This document shows positions 1 to 8,663 of a DNA stretch of 44,990 nucleotides, piece by piece. The first letter of the stretch is position 1, and every line of letters starts with the position of its first letter. Location of the stretch: assembly GCA_021775005.1 (NCBI GenBank), contig JAJFIK010000090.1, positions 1 to 44,990 on the forward strand. Reading direction: 5' to 3'. The notes below the pieces were generated by a model. The model saw only the letters and a list, made by a program, of their open reading frames with translations. It ran no database searches and was not told the origin of the DNA. The translations under genes and the position numbers were made by a program. The stretch is from Rhodospirillales bacterium. Its GTDB lineage: Bacteria > Pseudomonadota > Alphaproteobacteria > JAJFIK01.

Positions 1-1638
1 GAAAATGGCGTGGTGCGCACGCCCCCCGGTTTCAAAGAAGCCTATGAGCAATATTGCGCCAACGGCTGGAACCGCCTTGGTGCCCCTGAATCCGTCAATG
101 GGGCGAACCTGCCTCCGGTGATCAGCTTTGCCTTTACTGAAATGGGCATGAGCGCGAACCAAGCCTTCTGCATGTATCCCGGCCTCACCAATGCGGCCTA
201 TGGCGCGCTGGCCGCCACCGGCGCGGACTGGATGCGCGAACACATTGTCACGCGCATGGTTTCTGGCGAATGGTGCGGCACCATGTGCCTGACCGAACCC
301 CATTGCGGCACCGACTTGCGTTTGATGAAAACCAAGGCCGTGGAGCAACCTGACGGATCTTACAAACTCAGCGGCACGAAGATTTTTATCTCTGGCGGCG
401 AGCATGACATGACCGACAACATCATCCACATGGTCATTGCCAAAATTCCTGACGAAGACGGCAAGGTCGCCGACGACCTCTCCACTGTGAATTTTTTCAT
501 GGTGCCCAAGGTGATCGTCAATGAAGATGGCAGTGCAGGTGAGCGCAATGGCGTTTCCTGCGGCTCTATTGAGAAGAAAATGGGCATCAAAGGCTCATCA
601 ACTTGCGTGCTCAATTTTGATGAAGCCAAAGCCTGGCGCCTGGGCCCCAAGCCCCAACCGAAAGTCGAAGGAGAAAAGCGCTCCTCATCAGCCGGCATGA
701 AAGGCATGTTCGGCATGATGAATGCCGCGCGTATGGGCGTTGGCATTCAGGGCATCGCCGTGGGCGAGGTTTCCTATCAAAACGGCGTCGCTTATGCCAA
801 CGAGCGCACGGCGGGACGGGCGCTGACGGGAGCAAAAAATCCGGATCAAAGTGCTGACCCCATCATGGTGCACCCCGATGTGCGGCGCATGTTGCTTCAG
901 GGCCGCAGTTTCTCCGAAGGCGCGCGGGCGCTTGCCATGTGGGTTTCCCATTTGATGACCCAATCAAACCACGGCGCGACCGAAGAAGAGCGTCAATTCG
1001 CTGGCGATACCTATGATCTGATGACGCCGGTGGTCAAAGCCTTCTTTACGGACCTGGGTTTTGAAGTTGCCAACGCCTCCATGCAGGTCTTTGGCGGGCA
1101 CGGCTATGTTCGCGATCATGGCATGGAGCAATTCGTGCGCGACGCCCGTATCAACCAAACCTATGAAGGCACCAACGGCGTGCAGGCGCTTGATCTTGTG
1201 GGCCGCAAACTGGGCCGCAATGGGGGCCGCGCGGTGCTGGGATATTTTGCCCATCTGGAAGCCTTCATGAAAGAGAATGAAGGCGATGCCGCCCTCGCCC
1301 CTCTTATCGCGTCGTTGCGCGAAGGCTATGATGAGCTTACCGGCGTCACCGGCTGGCTGATGGAGAACGCGCCAAAGAACCCCGACAACGCAGGCGCGGG
1401 CGGCGTGGATTACTTGCGCATCTTTGGCATTGTGTCCGTGGGTTACATGTGGGCGCGCATGGCCAAGGTCGCGCTTGAAAAGCTCGACGCCGGCACCGGC
1501 GATGCGGCGTTCTATCGGCGCAAACTCACCTGTGCCAAGTTCTGGATGGAGCGCATGATCCCTGACACCCACGCCTGTGCGCAGCGAGCGAAATCCGGCG
1601 CCGACGTGATTATGGAGATGGAAGCATCAGGGTTTTAG
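1..1638 (+). CDS. Acyl-CoA dehydrogenase, 5'-truncated by window edge
   Basis: FAD-dependent alpha,beta-dehydrogenation of an acyl-CoA thioester (beta-oxidation-like step, cytoplasmic). The reading frame is open from base 1, so the N-terminus (roughly 50 residues by family length of about 590-600) lies upstream. The flavin-binding stretch MCLTEPHCGTD and the C-terminal YEGTNGVQALDLVGRKL segment are clear; the Glu of YEGT (codon at 1165-1167) is the position of the catalytic base in this family. The long C-terminal extension and these motifs fit the FadE5/DmdC-like branch of long acyl-CoA dehydrogenases. Substrate cannot be read from sequence; fatty acyl-CoA or 3-methylmercaptopropionyl-CoA are both possible. 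It ends with TAG at 1636-1638, followed after 52 bp by an unrelated AT-richer gene. Confidence 0.93.
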   Translation, partial: ENGVVRTPPGFKEAYEQYCANGWNRLGAPESVNGANLPPVISFAFTEMGMSANQAFCMYPGLTNAAYGALAATGADWMREHIVTRMVSGEWCGTMCLTEPHCGTDLRLMKTKAVEQPDGSYKLSGTKIFISGGEHDMTDNIIHMVIAKIPDEDGKVADDLSTVNFFMVPKVIVNEDGSAGERNGVSCGSIEKKMGIKGSSTCVLNFDEAKAWRLGPKPQPKVEGEKRSSSAGMKGMFGMMNAARMGVGIQGIAVGEVSYQNGVAYANERTAGRALTGAKNPDQSADPIMVHPDVRRMLLQGRSFSEGARALAMWVSHLMTQSNHGATEEERQFAGDTYDLMTPVVKAFFTDLGFEVANASMQVFGGHGYVRDHGMEQFVRDARINQTYEGTNGVQALDLVGRKLGRNGGRAVLGYFAHLEAFMKENEGDAALAPLIASLREGYDELTGVTGWLMENAPKNPDNAGAGGVDYLRIFGIVSVGYMWARMAKVALEKLDAGTGDAAFYRRKLTCAKFWMERMIPDTHACAQRAKSGADVIMEMEASGF

Positions 1639-1690
1639 GTTGATACAAACAGCTTATGCCAAAATTCAAACAACTGATCTGCATTGAGCA

Positions 1691-2761
1691 ATGGTGTTAA
1701 AGCACTCAGCACTCCTCGAACTCGAAGACGATCTCAAACGAGAGGTGCGCAAAATTGATAGTGACTCAATTACAAAGTGGCTAATGCAGTTTGCTTCGCG
1801 ATATCCACTAAAGTTAACACATCCGGATGGCCGGAAAATTCACTTTGAAGGCGTTGCGTTCGCTGGCTCGACGGTCTCGGTATACGACAACTACATCATT
1901 GCTGTTGTCGACGAACTCGGACGCAGGAAATCAAAGGAGGTCTCAAAAAGACTCTCTGAAATCTCGGCATCGGAGCTTGACAAATTCGGGTCGCAAGCAG
2001 CCAGCCTCATCCGATCTGCTCAAAGAAAATTGCTGTTCCGGGCCTATGAAATCAAGGGACGGCTGATGACACCACCAGGTCAACCTTCAAAGCCTATGCC
2101 GATCTCCGGCATAGAAATGTTTGGTGTCTGTGAATACATTGAAGCGCATGTCGCTGAGCAAAAGGAAAGGCGCAATCCCGAGATGAGTATTGCCAAGATA
2201 TTGAATGATCGAGTTAAAATCCTCAACACGAGCGGAGAAATTGTTGCTGAGAATGTACAAGCCAACTGCCAGAAAGAGGAGATCGTGATACTGGCTGGAG
2301 ATTGGCCATTGGAGCGTGGATACCATGTTTTGAGGGAACGACCCGGCGCACTATTCGATGACTACGAGATTGATGACCCAGGATTCAGTCCCGGGTTAAA
2401 GAATATACCCCCGCACTACCTGGCAACCTTCGGAAAAGCTTCTGGGAAGCCCCAAACAGAGCGAAGCATTGTGAACATTCTTACCGGCCAGAATGCTCGC
2501 ATAAATATTGATTCTGTAGACAAATCCCATAACATTGCTGCTGGAGGTGATGTTAACTTTTTTCAAAATGCTCGCGACACAGTCTTGTCCCAGGTGCCAA
2601 TTGAAGATGACCGGGACAAACTTGTGGAGCTCCTGAGTGTGCTAGAATCCCAGAGCGGGCAAACATCTTTCAAAGAGACTTATGTCGAGTTTATTGCCGT
2701 CGCGGCCAATCACGCGACCGTGCTCGCACCAATCATGGTGGGACTAGCAAGCATGTTGTAG
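1691..2761 (+). CDS. Uncharacterised AT-richer orphan protein, 356 aa
   Basis: Family not recognised. The first 190 residues are mixed alpha/beta with charged helices; the middle (190-260) looks beta-rich. Around residues 260-295 there is an Asn/Ile/Gly-rich stretch (ILTGQNARINID, then HNIAAGGDVNFF). It is followed by a charged helix (DDRDKLVELLSVLES) and a hydrophobic C-terminus ending VGLASML. A variable N-terminal region, an Asn-rich beta linker, a helix and a hydrophobic tail resemble the general layout of some defence-type proteins such as AbiTii-domain proteins, but no defining motif is visible. Base composition is clearly more AT-rich than both neighbours, suggesting transfer. It is monocistronic between a dehydrogenase and a glutamate-synthase-like gene. 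The ATG has no strong ribosome site. It is a real coding frame, but its function is unknown. Confidence 0.75.
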   Translation: MVLKHSALLELEDDLKREVRKIDSDSITKWLMQFASRYPLKLTHPDGRKIHFEGVAFAGSTVSVYDNYIIAVVDELGRRKSKEVSKRLSEISASELDKFGSQAASLIRSAQRKLLFRAYEIKGRLMTPPGQPSKPMPISGIEMFGVCEYIEAHVAEQKERRNPEMSIAKILNDRVKILNTSGEIVAENVQANCQKEEIVILAGDWPLERGYHVLRERPGALFDDYEIDDPGFSPGLKNIPPHYLATFGKASGKPQTERSIVNILTGQNARINIDSVDKSHNIAAGGDVNFFQNARDTVLSQVPIEDDRDKLVELLSVLESQSGQTSFKETYVEFIAVAANHATVLAPIMVGLASML

Positions 2762-2906
2762 TGCTCCGACTAGTGTGATGAACGTTGAAACGGTAAAATC
2801 TGGTACTTTCTTGCTATGCGGTCAGCCCCTGTAACAACGTTGTCATTCAAGGCTATCCTTCTTCTGCCCCGCTGCATCAGAGCGCGGGTCAAAGGAAGGA
2901 TTTGTC

Positions 2907-4394
2907 ATGGATCCCATGTATGTCACCCAAGGGCTGGAGATCATCTCCGCCATCTTCGTATTCGTTGTCGGCGTCGCCGCTGCCGCCATTGTCATTATGT
3001 TTGTGCTCGATGTCAGCCAGAGCAAAGACGCGGTGCGCCACAACTATCCCGTCTTTGGCCGCCTGCGCGAGACGTTCACGCGTCTGGGCGAATTCTTCCG
3101 CCAATATTTTTTCGCTCTCGACCGCGAGGAGATGCCGTTCAACCGCGCAGAGCGCGAATGGATCTATCGCTCCGCCAATGGCGGCGACAATACAGTTCCC
3201 TTCGGATCCACCCGCAGCCTCTCGCCGGTTGGTACGCCGATCTTCGTGAATTGCCCCTTCCCGTCGATCAATGATGAGATTCGCGATCCCGACCCCATCA
3301 TTTTTGGGCCGCAATGCCCCAATCCCTATCAGAGTGCATCGGTCATCAATATCTCCGCCATGAGCTTTGGCGCGCTGTCAAAGCCTGCCGTACAGGCCCT
3401 GGCGCGCGGAGCGGCCCGCGCAAGCTGCTGGATCAATACCGGCGAGGGCGGCCTCTCCAGCTACCATTTGGAGGGCGGCCCGGACATTGTCTTCCAGATC
3501 GGCACAGCCAAGTATGGTGTGCGCAGTGATGATGGCAGCTTGTCGGAAAAGAAACTGAAGCGCATTGCCGAGCGCCCCCAGGTGAAAATGATTGAGCTGA
3601 AACTGAGCCAGGGCGCAAAGCCCGGCAAAGGCGGCATTGTGCCCGGCGTGAAAATCACGCGAGAGATTGCGGGCATCCGCGGCATCCCCGTTGGCAAAGA
3701 CTCGATCTCGCCCAATCGGCATCCCGAAATCGACTCAGTCAGTGAGCTGATAAATGAAATCAATCACATAAGGGGCATTGCCCAGAAGCCGGTGGGGTTC
3801 AAGATGTGCATCGGCGCTTATGACTGGTTTGGAGACCTCTGCGCCGAGATCAACAAACGCGGCCTGGATAGCGCGCCAGACTTTATCACCGTGGATGGCG
3901 GCGAAGGGGGCACAGGCGCGGCCCCTATGCCGCTTATCGACAATGTGGGCCTACCGCTGAAGGAATCGTTGCCCATGGTGATCGACATGTTGGAAAGCCA
4001 TGGCTTGCGTGACCGGGTCAAAATTATTGCCTCAGGCAAACTTGTCACCCCAGCCGAGGTGGCTTGGGCGTATTGCGCAGGTGCAGACACCGTTGTCTCC
4101 GCGCGCGCATTTATGTTTGCCATTGGCTGTATTCAAGCACTCAGGTGCAATACGAACAATTGCCCCACGGGAATCACAACCCACAAGAAAAGCCTGCAAG
4201 GGGGCCTTAACCCGGTCAACAAGGCTGAGAAAGTGGCGAATTTTGTCCACAAGATGCGCAAGGGCACCAGCATCATCGCCCATTCCTGCGGGGTGGAGCA
4301 CGCCCGCGCGCTCAAACGCAAACATGTGCGCATCGTGCAACCCAATGGGAAGTCCGTACCCCTTGATGAGCTTTATCCGCAAGAGGCGGCGTAA
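2907..4394 (+). CDS. Membrane-anchored FMN-binding glutamate synthase-like protein
   Basis: A 495-residue protein matching the FMN/Fe-S synthase domain of glutamate synthase (GltB central domain) but without the glutaminase domain. Residues 8-33 form one hydrophobic membrane segment. The (beta/alpha)8 barrel follows, with ISAMSFGALSKPA, the FITVDGGEGGTGAAP phosphate-binding stretch and a CX5CX4C cluster (Cys408, Cys414, Cys419, then PTGI) that in GltB holds a [3Fe-4S] centre. A good ribosome site (GGAAGGA) precedes ATG 2907. These stand-alone proteins are common in proteobacteria; their electron donor and true substrate are not established, so glutamate synthesis is only a family guess. Its stop codon directly abuts the stop of the convergent hydrolase gene. 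Confidence 0.9.
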   Translation: MDPMYVTQGLEIISAIFVFVVGVAAAAIVIMFVLDVSQSKDAVRHNYPVFGRLRETFTRLGEFFRQYFFALDREEMPFNRAEREWIYRSANGGDNTVPFGSTRSLSPVGTPIFVNCPFPSINDEIRDPDPIIFGPQCPNPYQSASVINISAMSFGALSKPAVQALARGAARASCWINTGEGGLSSYHLEGGPDIVFQIGTAKYGVRSDDGSLSEKKLKRIAERPQVKMIELKLSQGAKPGKGGIVPGVKITREIAGIRGIPVGKDSISPNRHPEIDSVSELINEINHIRGIAQKPVGFKMCIGAYDWFGDLCAEINKRGLDSAPDFITVDGGEGGTGAAPMPLIDNVGLPLKESLPMVIDMLESHGLRDRVKIIASGKLVTPAEVAWAYCAGADTVVSARAFMFAIGCIQALRCNTNNCPTGITTHKKSLQGGLNPVNKAEKVANFVHKMRKGTSIIAHSCGVEHARALKRKHVRIVQPNGKSVPLDELYPQEAA

Positions 4395-5306
4395 CTATTC
4401 CGCCGCTTGCGCCCGGCCGTCGACCCCGCGCACAAACTCAAGAATATGCCCGGTCAGGATCGGTTGCGCTCGCGTCGCCAAATCGTGACCATAGCCGTCG
4501 ATCACTTCCAGCTTCGCCCCGGGAATGGTTTCGGCGGTATCAATGCCGCCTTCCACAGGAACAAGCGGGTCATCCCGGCCATGCAGCACCAAGGTCGGTA
4601 GTGTCACCTCGGCGAGCAGGGGCTTGCGATTATCCGCAGCAATCACTGCCGCTGTGTGGCGCGTGACACCGACGGGGTAGTTGTCGCGATCCACGAGCCG
4701 GGCTGCGTTTTCCCGCAGCACTTCATCTGAATCCATAAAGCCCGGACTGCCGATAATTTTGCGGGCTTCCACCAAATTATCGAGAATTGAGTCCCGACTG
4801 CTCGGATCTGCCGGCTGCGAGAACAGCGCCCCCATGGCTGCGTCGGTTGCCGGTGGGAGGTCCGGGTTCGCGGTTGTGGACATGATCGAAGTCAGGCTGC
4901 GAATCTTATCCCCATGATGAATGGCAACGAGCTGAGCGATCATGCCCCCCATGCTGGCCCCCACAAGGTGAGGCCGATCAAGGCCAATGGCATCGATGAG
5001 TCCCGCCGCGTCCCGGGCCATGTCCTCCAAGGTGTAGGGCACAGTGACCGATTGCCCGCCCAGTTTTGCGCCCATGAGTGCAGGAATGTCTTGCGGGCCG
5101 GCTTCGTCGAACTTGGTTGAAAAGCCGGTGTCGCGATTGTCAAACCGCACAACCTTGTAGCCGCCATCCACCAGCATCTGGCAGAAACTGTCTGGCCAGG
5201 CGATCCCCTGCTGACCCAGCCCCATGATGAGCAGGATGGTGGAGGCACCCTCGGGCCCCAGAATTTCGTAATCAATTGTAATTCCGTTGGCGCTCGTTTG
5301 TGGCAT
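4395..5306 (-). CDS. Alpha/beta hydrolase
   Basis: A 303-residue single-domain alpha/beta-hydrolase, probably a soluble esterase or lactonase-type enzyme. The nucleophile elbow GASMGG places Ser118; the acid is likely in HGRDDPLVP and the histidine in GYGHDLA near the C-terminus. GLGQQGIAWP near residue 30 supplies the oxyanion region. ATG at 5306 is chosen because GGGAGGGG lies just upstream; an in-frame TTG five codons earlier is possible but has no better site. Divergent from the isomerase-glpD operon, with an 88-bp gap holding a near-palindrome. Substrate unknown. Confidence 0.88.
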   Translation of the reverse strand: MPQTSANGITIDYEILGPEGASTILLIMGLGQQGIAWPDSFCQMLVDGGYKVVRFDNRDTGFSTKFDEAGPQDIPALMGAKLGGQSVTVPYTLEDMARDAAGLIDAIGLDRPHLVGASMGGMIAQLVAIHHGDKIRSLTSIMSTTANPDLPPATDAAMGALFSQPADPSSRDSILDNLVEARKIIGSPGFMDSDEVLRENAARLVDRDNYPVGVTRHTAAVIAADNRKPLLAEVTLPTLVLHGRDDPLVPVEGGIDTAETIPGAKLEVIDGYGHDLATRAQPILTGHILEFVRGVDGRAQAAE

Positions 5307-5353
5307 GGTGGCCCCTCCCAATTAGTGACATCTGCGTCTATGTTGACCCGAAG

Positions 5354-5370
5354 ACTGGCAAATTGTCAGT
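5354..5370. promoter_or_regulatory. 17-bp near-palindrome between divergent genes
   Basis: ACTG and CAGT outer arms with CAA and TTG inner arms surround a central A, with one mismatched pair. It lies in the 88-bp gap between the hydrolase gene (start 5306, leftward) and the isomerase-glpD operon (start 5395, rightward), where a transcription-factor operator would be expected. No regulator gene is adjacent. Confidence 0.35.
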
Positions 5371-5394
5371 TTGAATAAAAGAGGCAATTGCCCC

Positions 5395-6045
5395 ATGACC
5401 CTCGAAGTTGACCTCTATTGGTCCTTCCGCAGCCCCTATTCTTATCTTGCCACCCCGCGCCTAGTTGCGCTGGAAGCCGAGTATGACGTTACGTTTAACG
5501 TCAAAATCGTCGCGCCATTGGCCATTCGCCAGCCTGATTTTTTTGAGCGCAATGACCCGCGCTGGCTGGCCTATACCATCACCGATATGGCGCGTCTGGC
5601 GGAGTATCTGGATATGCCGATTGGAGCTCCTAACCCCGATCCCATTATTCAGGACATAAAAACGCGAAAGATTGCCGCCGACCAGCCGCACATCTTTCGC
5701 CTGCTGCGGCTTGGCACTTTGGCCGCAGAGCAAGGCAAAGGGCTAAAGTTCATATACGAGGTTTCAGGCCTTATTTGGGGCGGCCGCGTGAAATGGAATG
5801 AGGGCAATCACCTGCGCGCTGCCGCAGCACGCGCGGGACTCGAATTTGACGAGCTGGAAAAGCGCGCGGTCGCCGAGGCCGATCGTCTGGATGCGGTTGG
5901 GGCGCAGAATGAGAAAGACCAGCAAGACGCCGGTCATTGGGGCGTGCCGCTAATGGTGTTTGAAGGCGAGCCGTTTTTTGGCCAGGACCGCATTCCGGTG
6001 CTCATTTGGCGCCTGGAAGAACACGGACTTTCAAAACGCACATGA
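5395..6045 (+). CDS. 2-hydroxychromene-2-carboxylate isomerase / DsbA-fold (GST kappa-like) protein
   Basis: A 216-residue thioredoxin-fold protein of the HCCA isomerase/GST-kappa family. The N-terminal strand LYWSFRSPYSYLA carries the Ser positions that replace the redox CxxC of DsbA, so the protein would be a glutathione-dependent isomerase or transferase rather than a disulfide oxidase. GVPLMVFEGEPFFGQDR near the C-terminus is the cis-Pro/second substrate segment. ATG 5395 follows an AAGAGG ribosome site. The stop overlaps the start of glpD (ATGA at 6042-6045), so the two are translationally coupled. In PAH degraders the family acts on hydroxychromene carboxylates; nothing in the context supports that substrate here. 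Confidence 0.88.
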   Translation: MTLEVDLYWSFRSPYSYLATPRLVALEAEYDVTFNVKIVAPLAIRQPDFFERNDPRWLAYTITDMARLAEYLDMPIGAPNPDPIIQDIKTRKIAADQPHIFRLLRLGTLAAEQGKGLKFIYEVSGLIWGGRVKWNEGNHLRAAAARAGLEFDELEKRAVAEADRLDAVGAQNEKDQQDAGHWGVPLMVFEGEPFFGQDRIPVLIWRLEEHGLSKRT

Positions 6046-7697
6046 AACGCGATCTTGACACCCTTCGCACAAACACATTCGACCTACTGATTATTGGCGG
6101 AGGGATCACCGGCGCATGCATTGCGCGGGATGCTGCCTTGCGCGGTCTTAAAGTGGCGCTGGTGGAAAAGCGTGACTTCTGCTCGGCAACAAGTTCCGCG
6201 CCATCAAAGCTTATCCACGGCGGGTTACGCTACTTGCGCAATTTTGAATTGGGCCTTGTGCGCGAAAGCCTGGCGGAGCGACGCATCTGGCAAAAAATTG
6301 CCCCCCATCAAGTGCGACCGCTTGCCTTCATGCTTCCCGCGGGCAAAAAGGCGCGCGCCGCATTGGGGGTTGGGCTAACGCTTTATGATCTGCTTGCCTA
6401 TGATCGCAATCGCCTTGGCGACAAGGCCTCGCATATTCCCGGCCATAAATGGTTGAGCGGTGAAAAGGTGCGTGCGCTCGAACCCGTGCTTGGTGTGCAG
6501 GAAATGGCAGGCGCGTTTCGTTACTACGATTGCCAAATGCGCAGCCCGGATCGGCTGGCGCTGGAATGCCTGATTGATGCTGATGCCCATGGCGCTGTGC
6601 TCGCCAATTATACAGAGGCGACAGATTTCCTGCGCGAGGGCACAGCGCTTGTTGGCGCAACTGTGGCGGACAAGTTTTCCAATCAGCATTTCGACGTCAA
6701 AGCGAAAATGACCATCAACGCCGCAGGCCCCTGGGCCGATCGCGTTCTTGGCCTGGCGGAAGACGGCAAGGCCTCGCGACATCTATTGCGCTCTAAAGGC
6801 ATCCACTTGATCACGCGCGCCCTCACTCGCGAAAACGCCGTGACAGTGGAAATCCCGTCTGAGATCGGCGGCGGGCACGTCTTCCTGCTGCCGTGGCGCG
6901 GTATGACCATCATCGGCACCACCGATACGCCCTTTGAAGGCGACCCCGATGATGTGCGCGTGAGCGAGAAAGAAATTCGCGACTATCTCGCCGTCATCAA
7001 TCGCAGCCTGCCCGGTGCAAAACTTACCCGCGACGATGTCATTCACGCCTATGCCGGATTGCGCCCCCTAGTGGACAAGCAGACCAATGTGGACGTGACC
7101 ACAAGTTATAACGCCAGCCGCGCGTCAGAGATTGTGGACCATGAAGCCGAAAGTGGCCTTGAAGGGTTCATCTCAGCCCTTGGCGGCAAGTGGACAACTT
7201 CGCGCCATGTGGCGGCGAAAGTGGTGAGCCTTGTGGGCAAACGGTTGGATCAAAATCTTGCCCCTTGCGAAACCCATTTGCGGGCTTTGCCGGGCGGCGA
7301 TATTCCAAACTTCGACACCTTTGTTTCTACCGGACGCGAGCGCGCCCCTGCGCTCCCGGACGCGAATATTGAAGAGCTGCTCCTCACCTATGGCAGCGCG
7401 GTTGATCAGCTCTACCAGTTGATTGAAGCCTCACCTGCCCTCGGCGCGCCGCTGACCTCTGCACGCAGTGAGGTGGCAGCGCAGATCACCCACGCCGCAC
7501 GGCATGAAATGGCCATGACGTTGGAAGACGCCGTGTTCCGCCGCACTGGTCTTGGCACCTTGGGAAATCCTGGGGGCCGGGCGCTGGCGCAAGCTGCGGA
7601 CTTGATGGCTCAGGAATTGGGCTGGTCCGATGCGCGCAAAACAGATGAACTTGCCGGGATCAATCGGTTGTTCTTCGCCGAAGGGGAAACCGCATGA
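6042..7697 (+). CDS. glpD: FAD-dependent glycerol-3-phosphate dehydrogenase
   Basis: Oxidises sn-glycerol 3-phosphate to dihydroxyacetone phosphate and passes electrons to quinone; peripheral on the inner membrane. The 551-residue protein has an FAD Rossmann motif (GGGITG, residues 19-24), the family signature KLIHGGLRYL, GTTDTPFEGDP in the middle, and GLRPL plus GGKWTTSR in the C-terminal half. The start is the ATG overlapping the preceding stop; a longer in-frame extension has no ribosome site and would overlap the upstream gene. Its own stop overlaps the lipid kinase start (ATGA at 7694). No glpK, glpF or glpR lies nearby. Placement with a lipid kinase and an alkyl-DHAP-synthase-like gene suggests a role in glycerolipid precursor supply. 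Confidence 0.93.
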   Translation: MKRDLDTLRTNTFDLLIIGGGITGACIARDAALRGLKVALVEKRDFCSATSSAPSKLIHGGLRYLRNFELGLVRESLAERRIWQKIAPHQVRPLAFMLPAGKKARAALGVGLTLYDLLAYDRNRLGDKASHIPGHKWLSGEKVRALEPVLGVQEMAGAFRYYDCQMRSPDRLALECLIDADAHGAVLANYTEATDFLREGTALVGATVADKFSNQHFDVKAKMTINAAGPWADRVLGLAEDGKASRHLLRSKGIHLITRALTRENAVTVEIPSEIGGGHVFLLPWRGMTIIGTTDTPFEGDPDDVRVSEKEIRDYLAVINRSLPGAKLTRDDVIHAYAGLRPLVDKQTNVDVTTSYNASRASEIVDHEAESGLEGFISALGGKWTTSRHVAAKVVSLVGKRLDQNLAPCETHLRALPGGDIPNFDTFVSTGRERAPALPDANIEELLLTYGSAVDQLYQLIEASPALGAPLTSARSEVAAQITHAARHEMAMTLEDAVFRRTGLGTLGNPGGRALAQAADLMAQELGWSDARKTDELAGINRLFFAEGETA

Positions 7698-8623
7698 CCG
7701 TCACATTGATTGCCAATCCCAATTCCGGGGGCGGGCGCACGGCAAAACGATTGCCGGAGATCGTCACCCGGCTGGCTGAAGTGGTGGGGCCGGTCACTTT
7801 GGTGACGACAAAAGGCCCAGGGGACGCCACAACCCTCACCCGCCAAGCGCTCCAAGAGGGCGCAAAACTGATTGTCGCCGTGGGCGGTGATGGCACGGTG
7901 AATGAATGCGTCAACGGATTTTTCGATGGTGAAACCCGGTTCGCGCCAGACGCTGCGTTCAGCTTCATTATGTCGGGCACGGGGGGCGACTTTCGCCGCA
8001 CCTTTGGCCTTGATACGGAACTTCAAAGTTATCTCGATGCCATCGGGTCGGGCCGCACCAAGGTGATTGACCTGGGCCGGCAGACTTATGTGAATAACGA
8101 CGGCCAGGAAGAAATGCGTCACTTCAACAACATCTCAAGCTTTGGCATTTCTGGTCGGGTTGATCGCGCGGTAAATCGGGCATGGCTATCCAAGTTGTTT
8201 GGCGGCACGTTTTCATTTTACTGGTGCACGCTCACATCCATGTTGGGGTTCAAACCGCAGCTCGTGCGCCTGCAGGTGGATGACCATTTCGATGAAATAA
8301 TTGCGGTGAACAATGCCGCTATCTGCAATGGTCAATATTTTGGCGGCGGCATGTGGGTGGCGCCAAGCGCTGATCCCAGCGACGGCATTTTTGAAGTTGT
8401 GATCATCAAGGACTCCACCATGGGCGACATGCTGCGAGATACCGGCGACATCTATGAGGGCAAGCACTTGGATAACCCCAAAGTGCTGACCACGCGCGGC
8501 AAGCGCATTATTGCGACACCGATTAACCAAGAGGACGTGTTACTGGACGTTGATGGCGAGACGCCGGGTAAACTGCCAGGAACCTATGAAGTTTTACCGC
8601 AGGCGCTGACACTCAGGATTTGA
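7694..8623 (+). CDS. Diacylglycerol kinase-family lipid kinase
   Basis: A 309-residue DAGK catalytic-domain protein (YegS/DgkB type). The ATP-binding signature GGDGTVNE starts at Gly64; IANPNSGGGR at the N-terminus is the family's first strand. Such enzymes phosphorylate diacylglycerol, sphingoid bases or related lipids at the cytoplasmic membrane surface. Start codon overlaps the glpD stop by 4 bp. The pairing of GlpD, this kinase and an alkyl-DHAP synthase-like oxidase recalls the M. tuberculosis Rv2249c-Rv2251-Rv2252 neighbourhood, as recalled from general knowledge. The lipid substrate cannot be assigned from sequence. Confidence 0.9.
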   Translation: MTVTLIANPNSGGGRTAKRLPEIVTRLAEVVGPVTLVTTKGPGDATTLTRQALQEGAKLIVAVGGDGTVNECVNGFFDGETRFAPDAAFSFIMSGTGGDFRRTFGLDTELQSYLDAIGSGRTKVIDLGRQTYVNNDGQEEMRHFNNISSFGISGRVDRAVNRAWLSKLFGGTFSFYWCTLTSMLGFKPQLVRLQVDDHFDEIIAVNNAAICNGQYFGGGMWVAPSADPSDGIFEVVIIKDSTMGDMLRDTGDIYEGKHLDNPKVLTTRGKRIIATPINQEDVLLDVDGETPGKLPGTYEVLPQALTLRI

Positions 8624-8663
8624 GCATCGGCCTTGCGGCGTATGGCGTTGACAATGGGGCGAA

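Noticed and set aside
964-1572. 202-residue open frame antisense to the acyl-CoA dehydrogenase
   Set aside because: No family features; the plus strand encodes conserved dehydrogenase motifs throughout.
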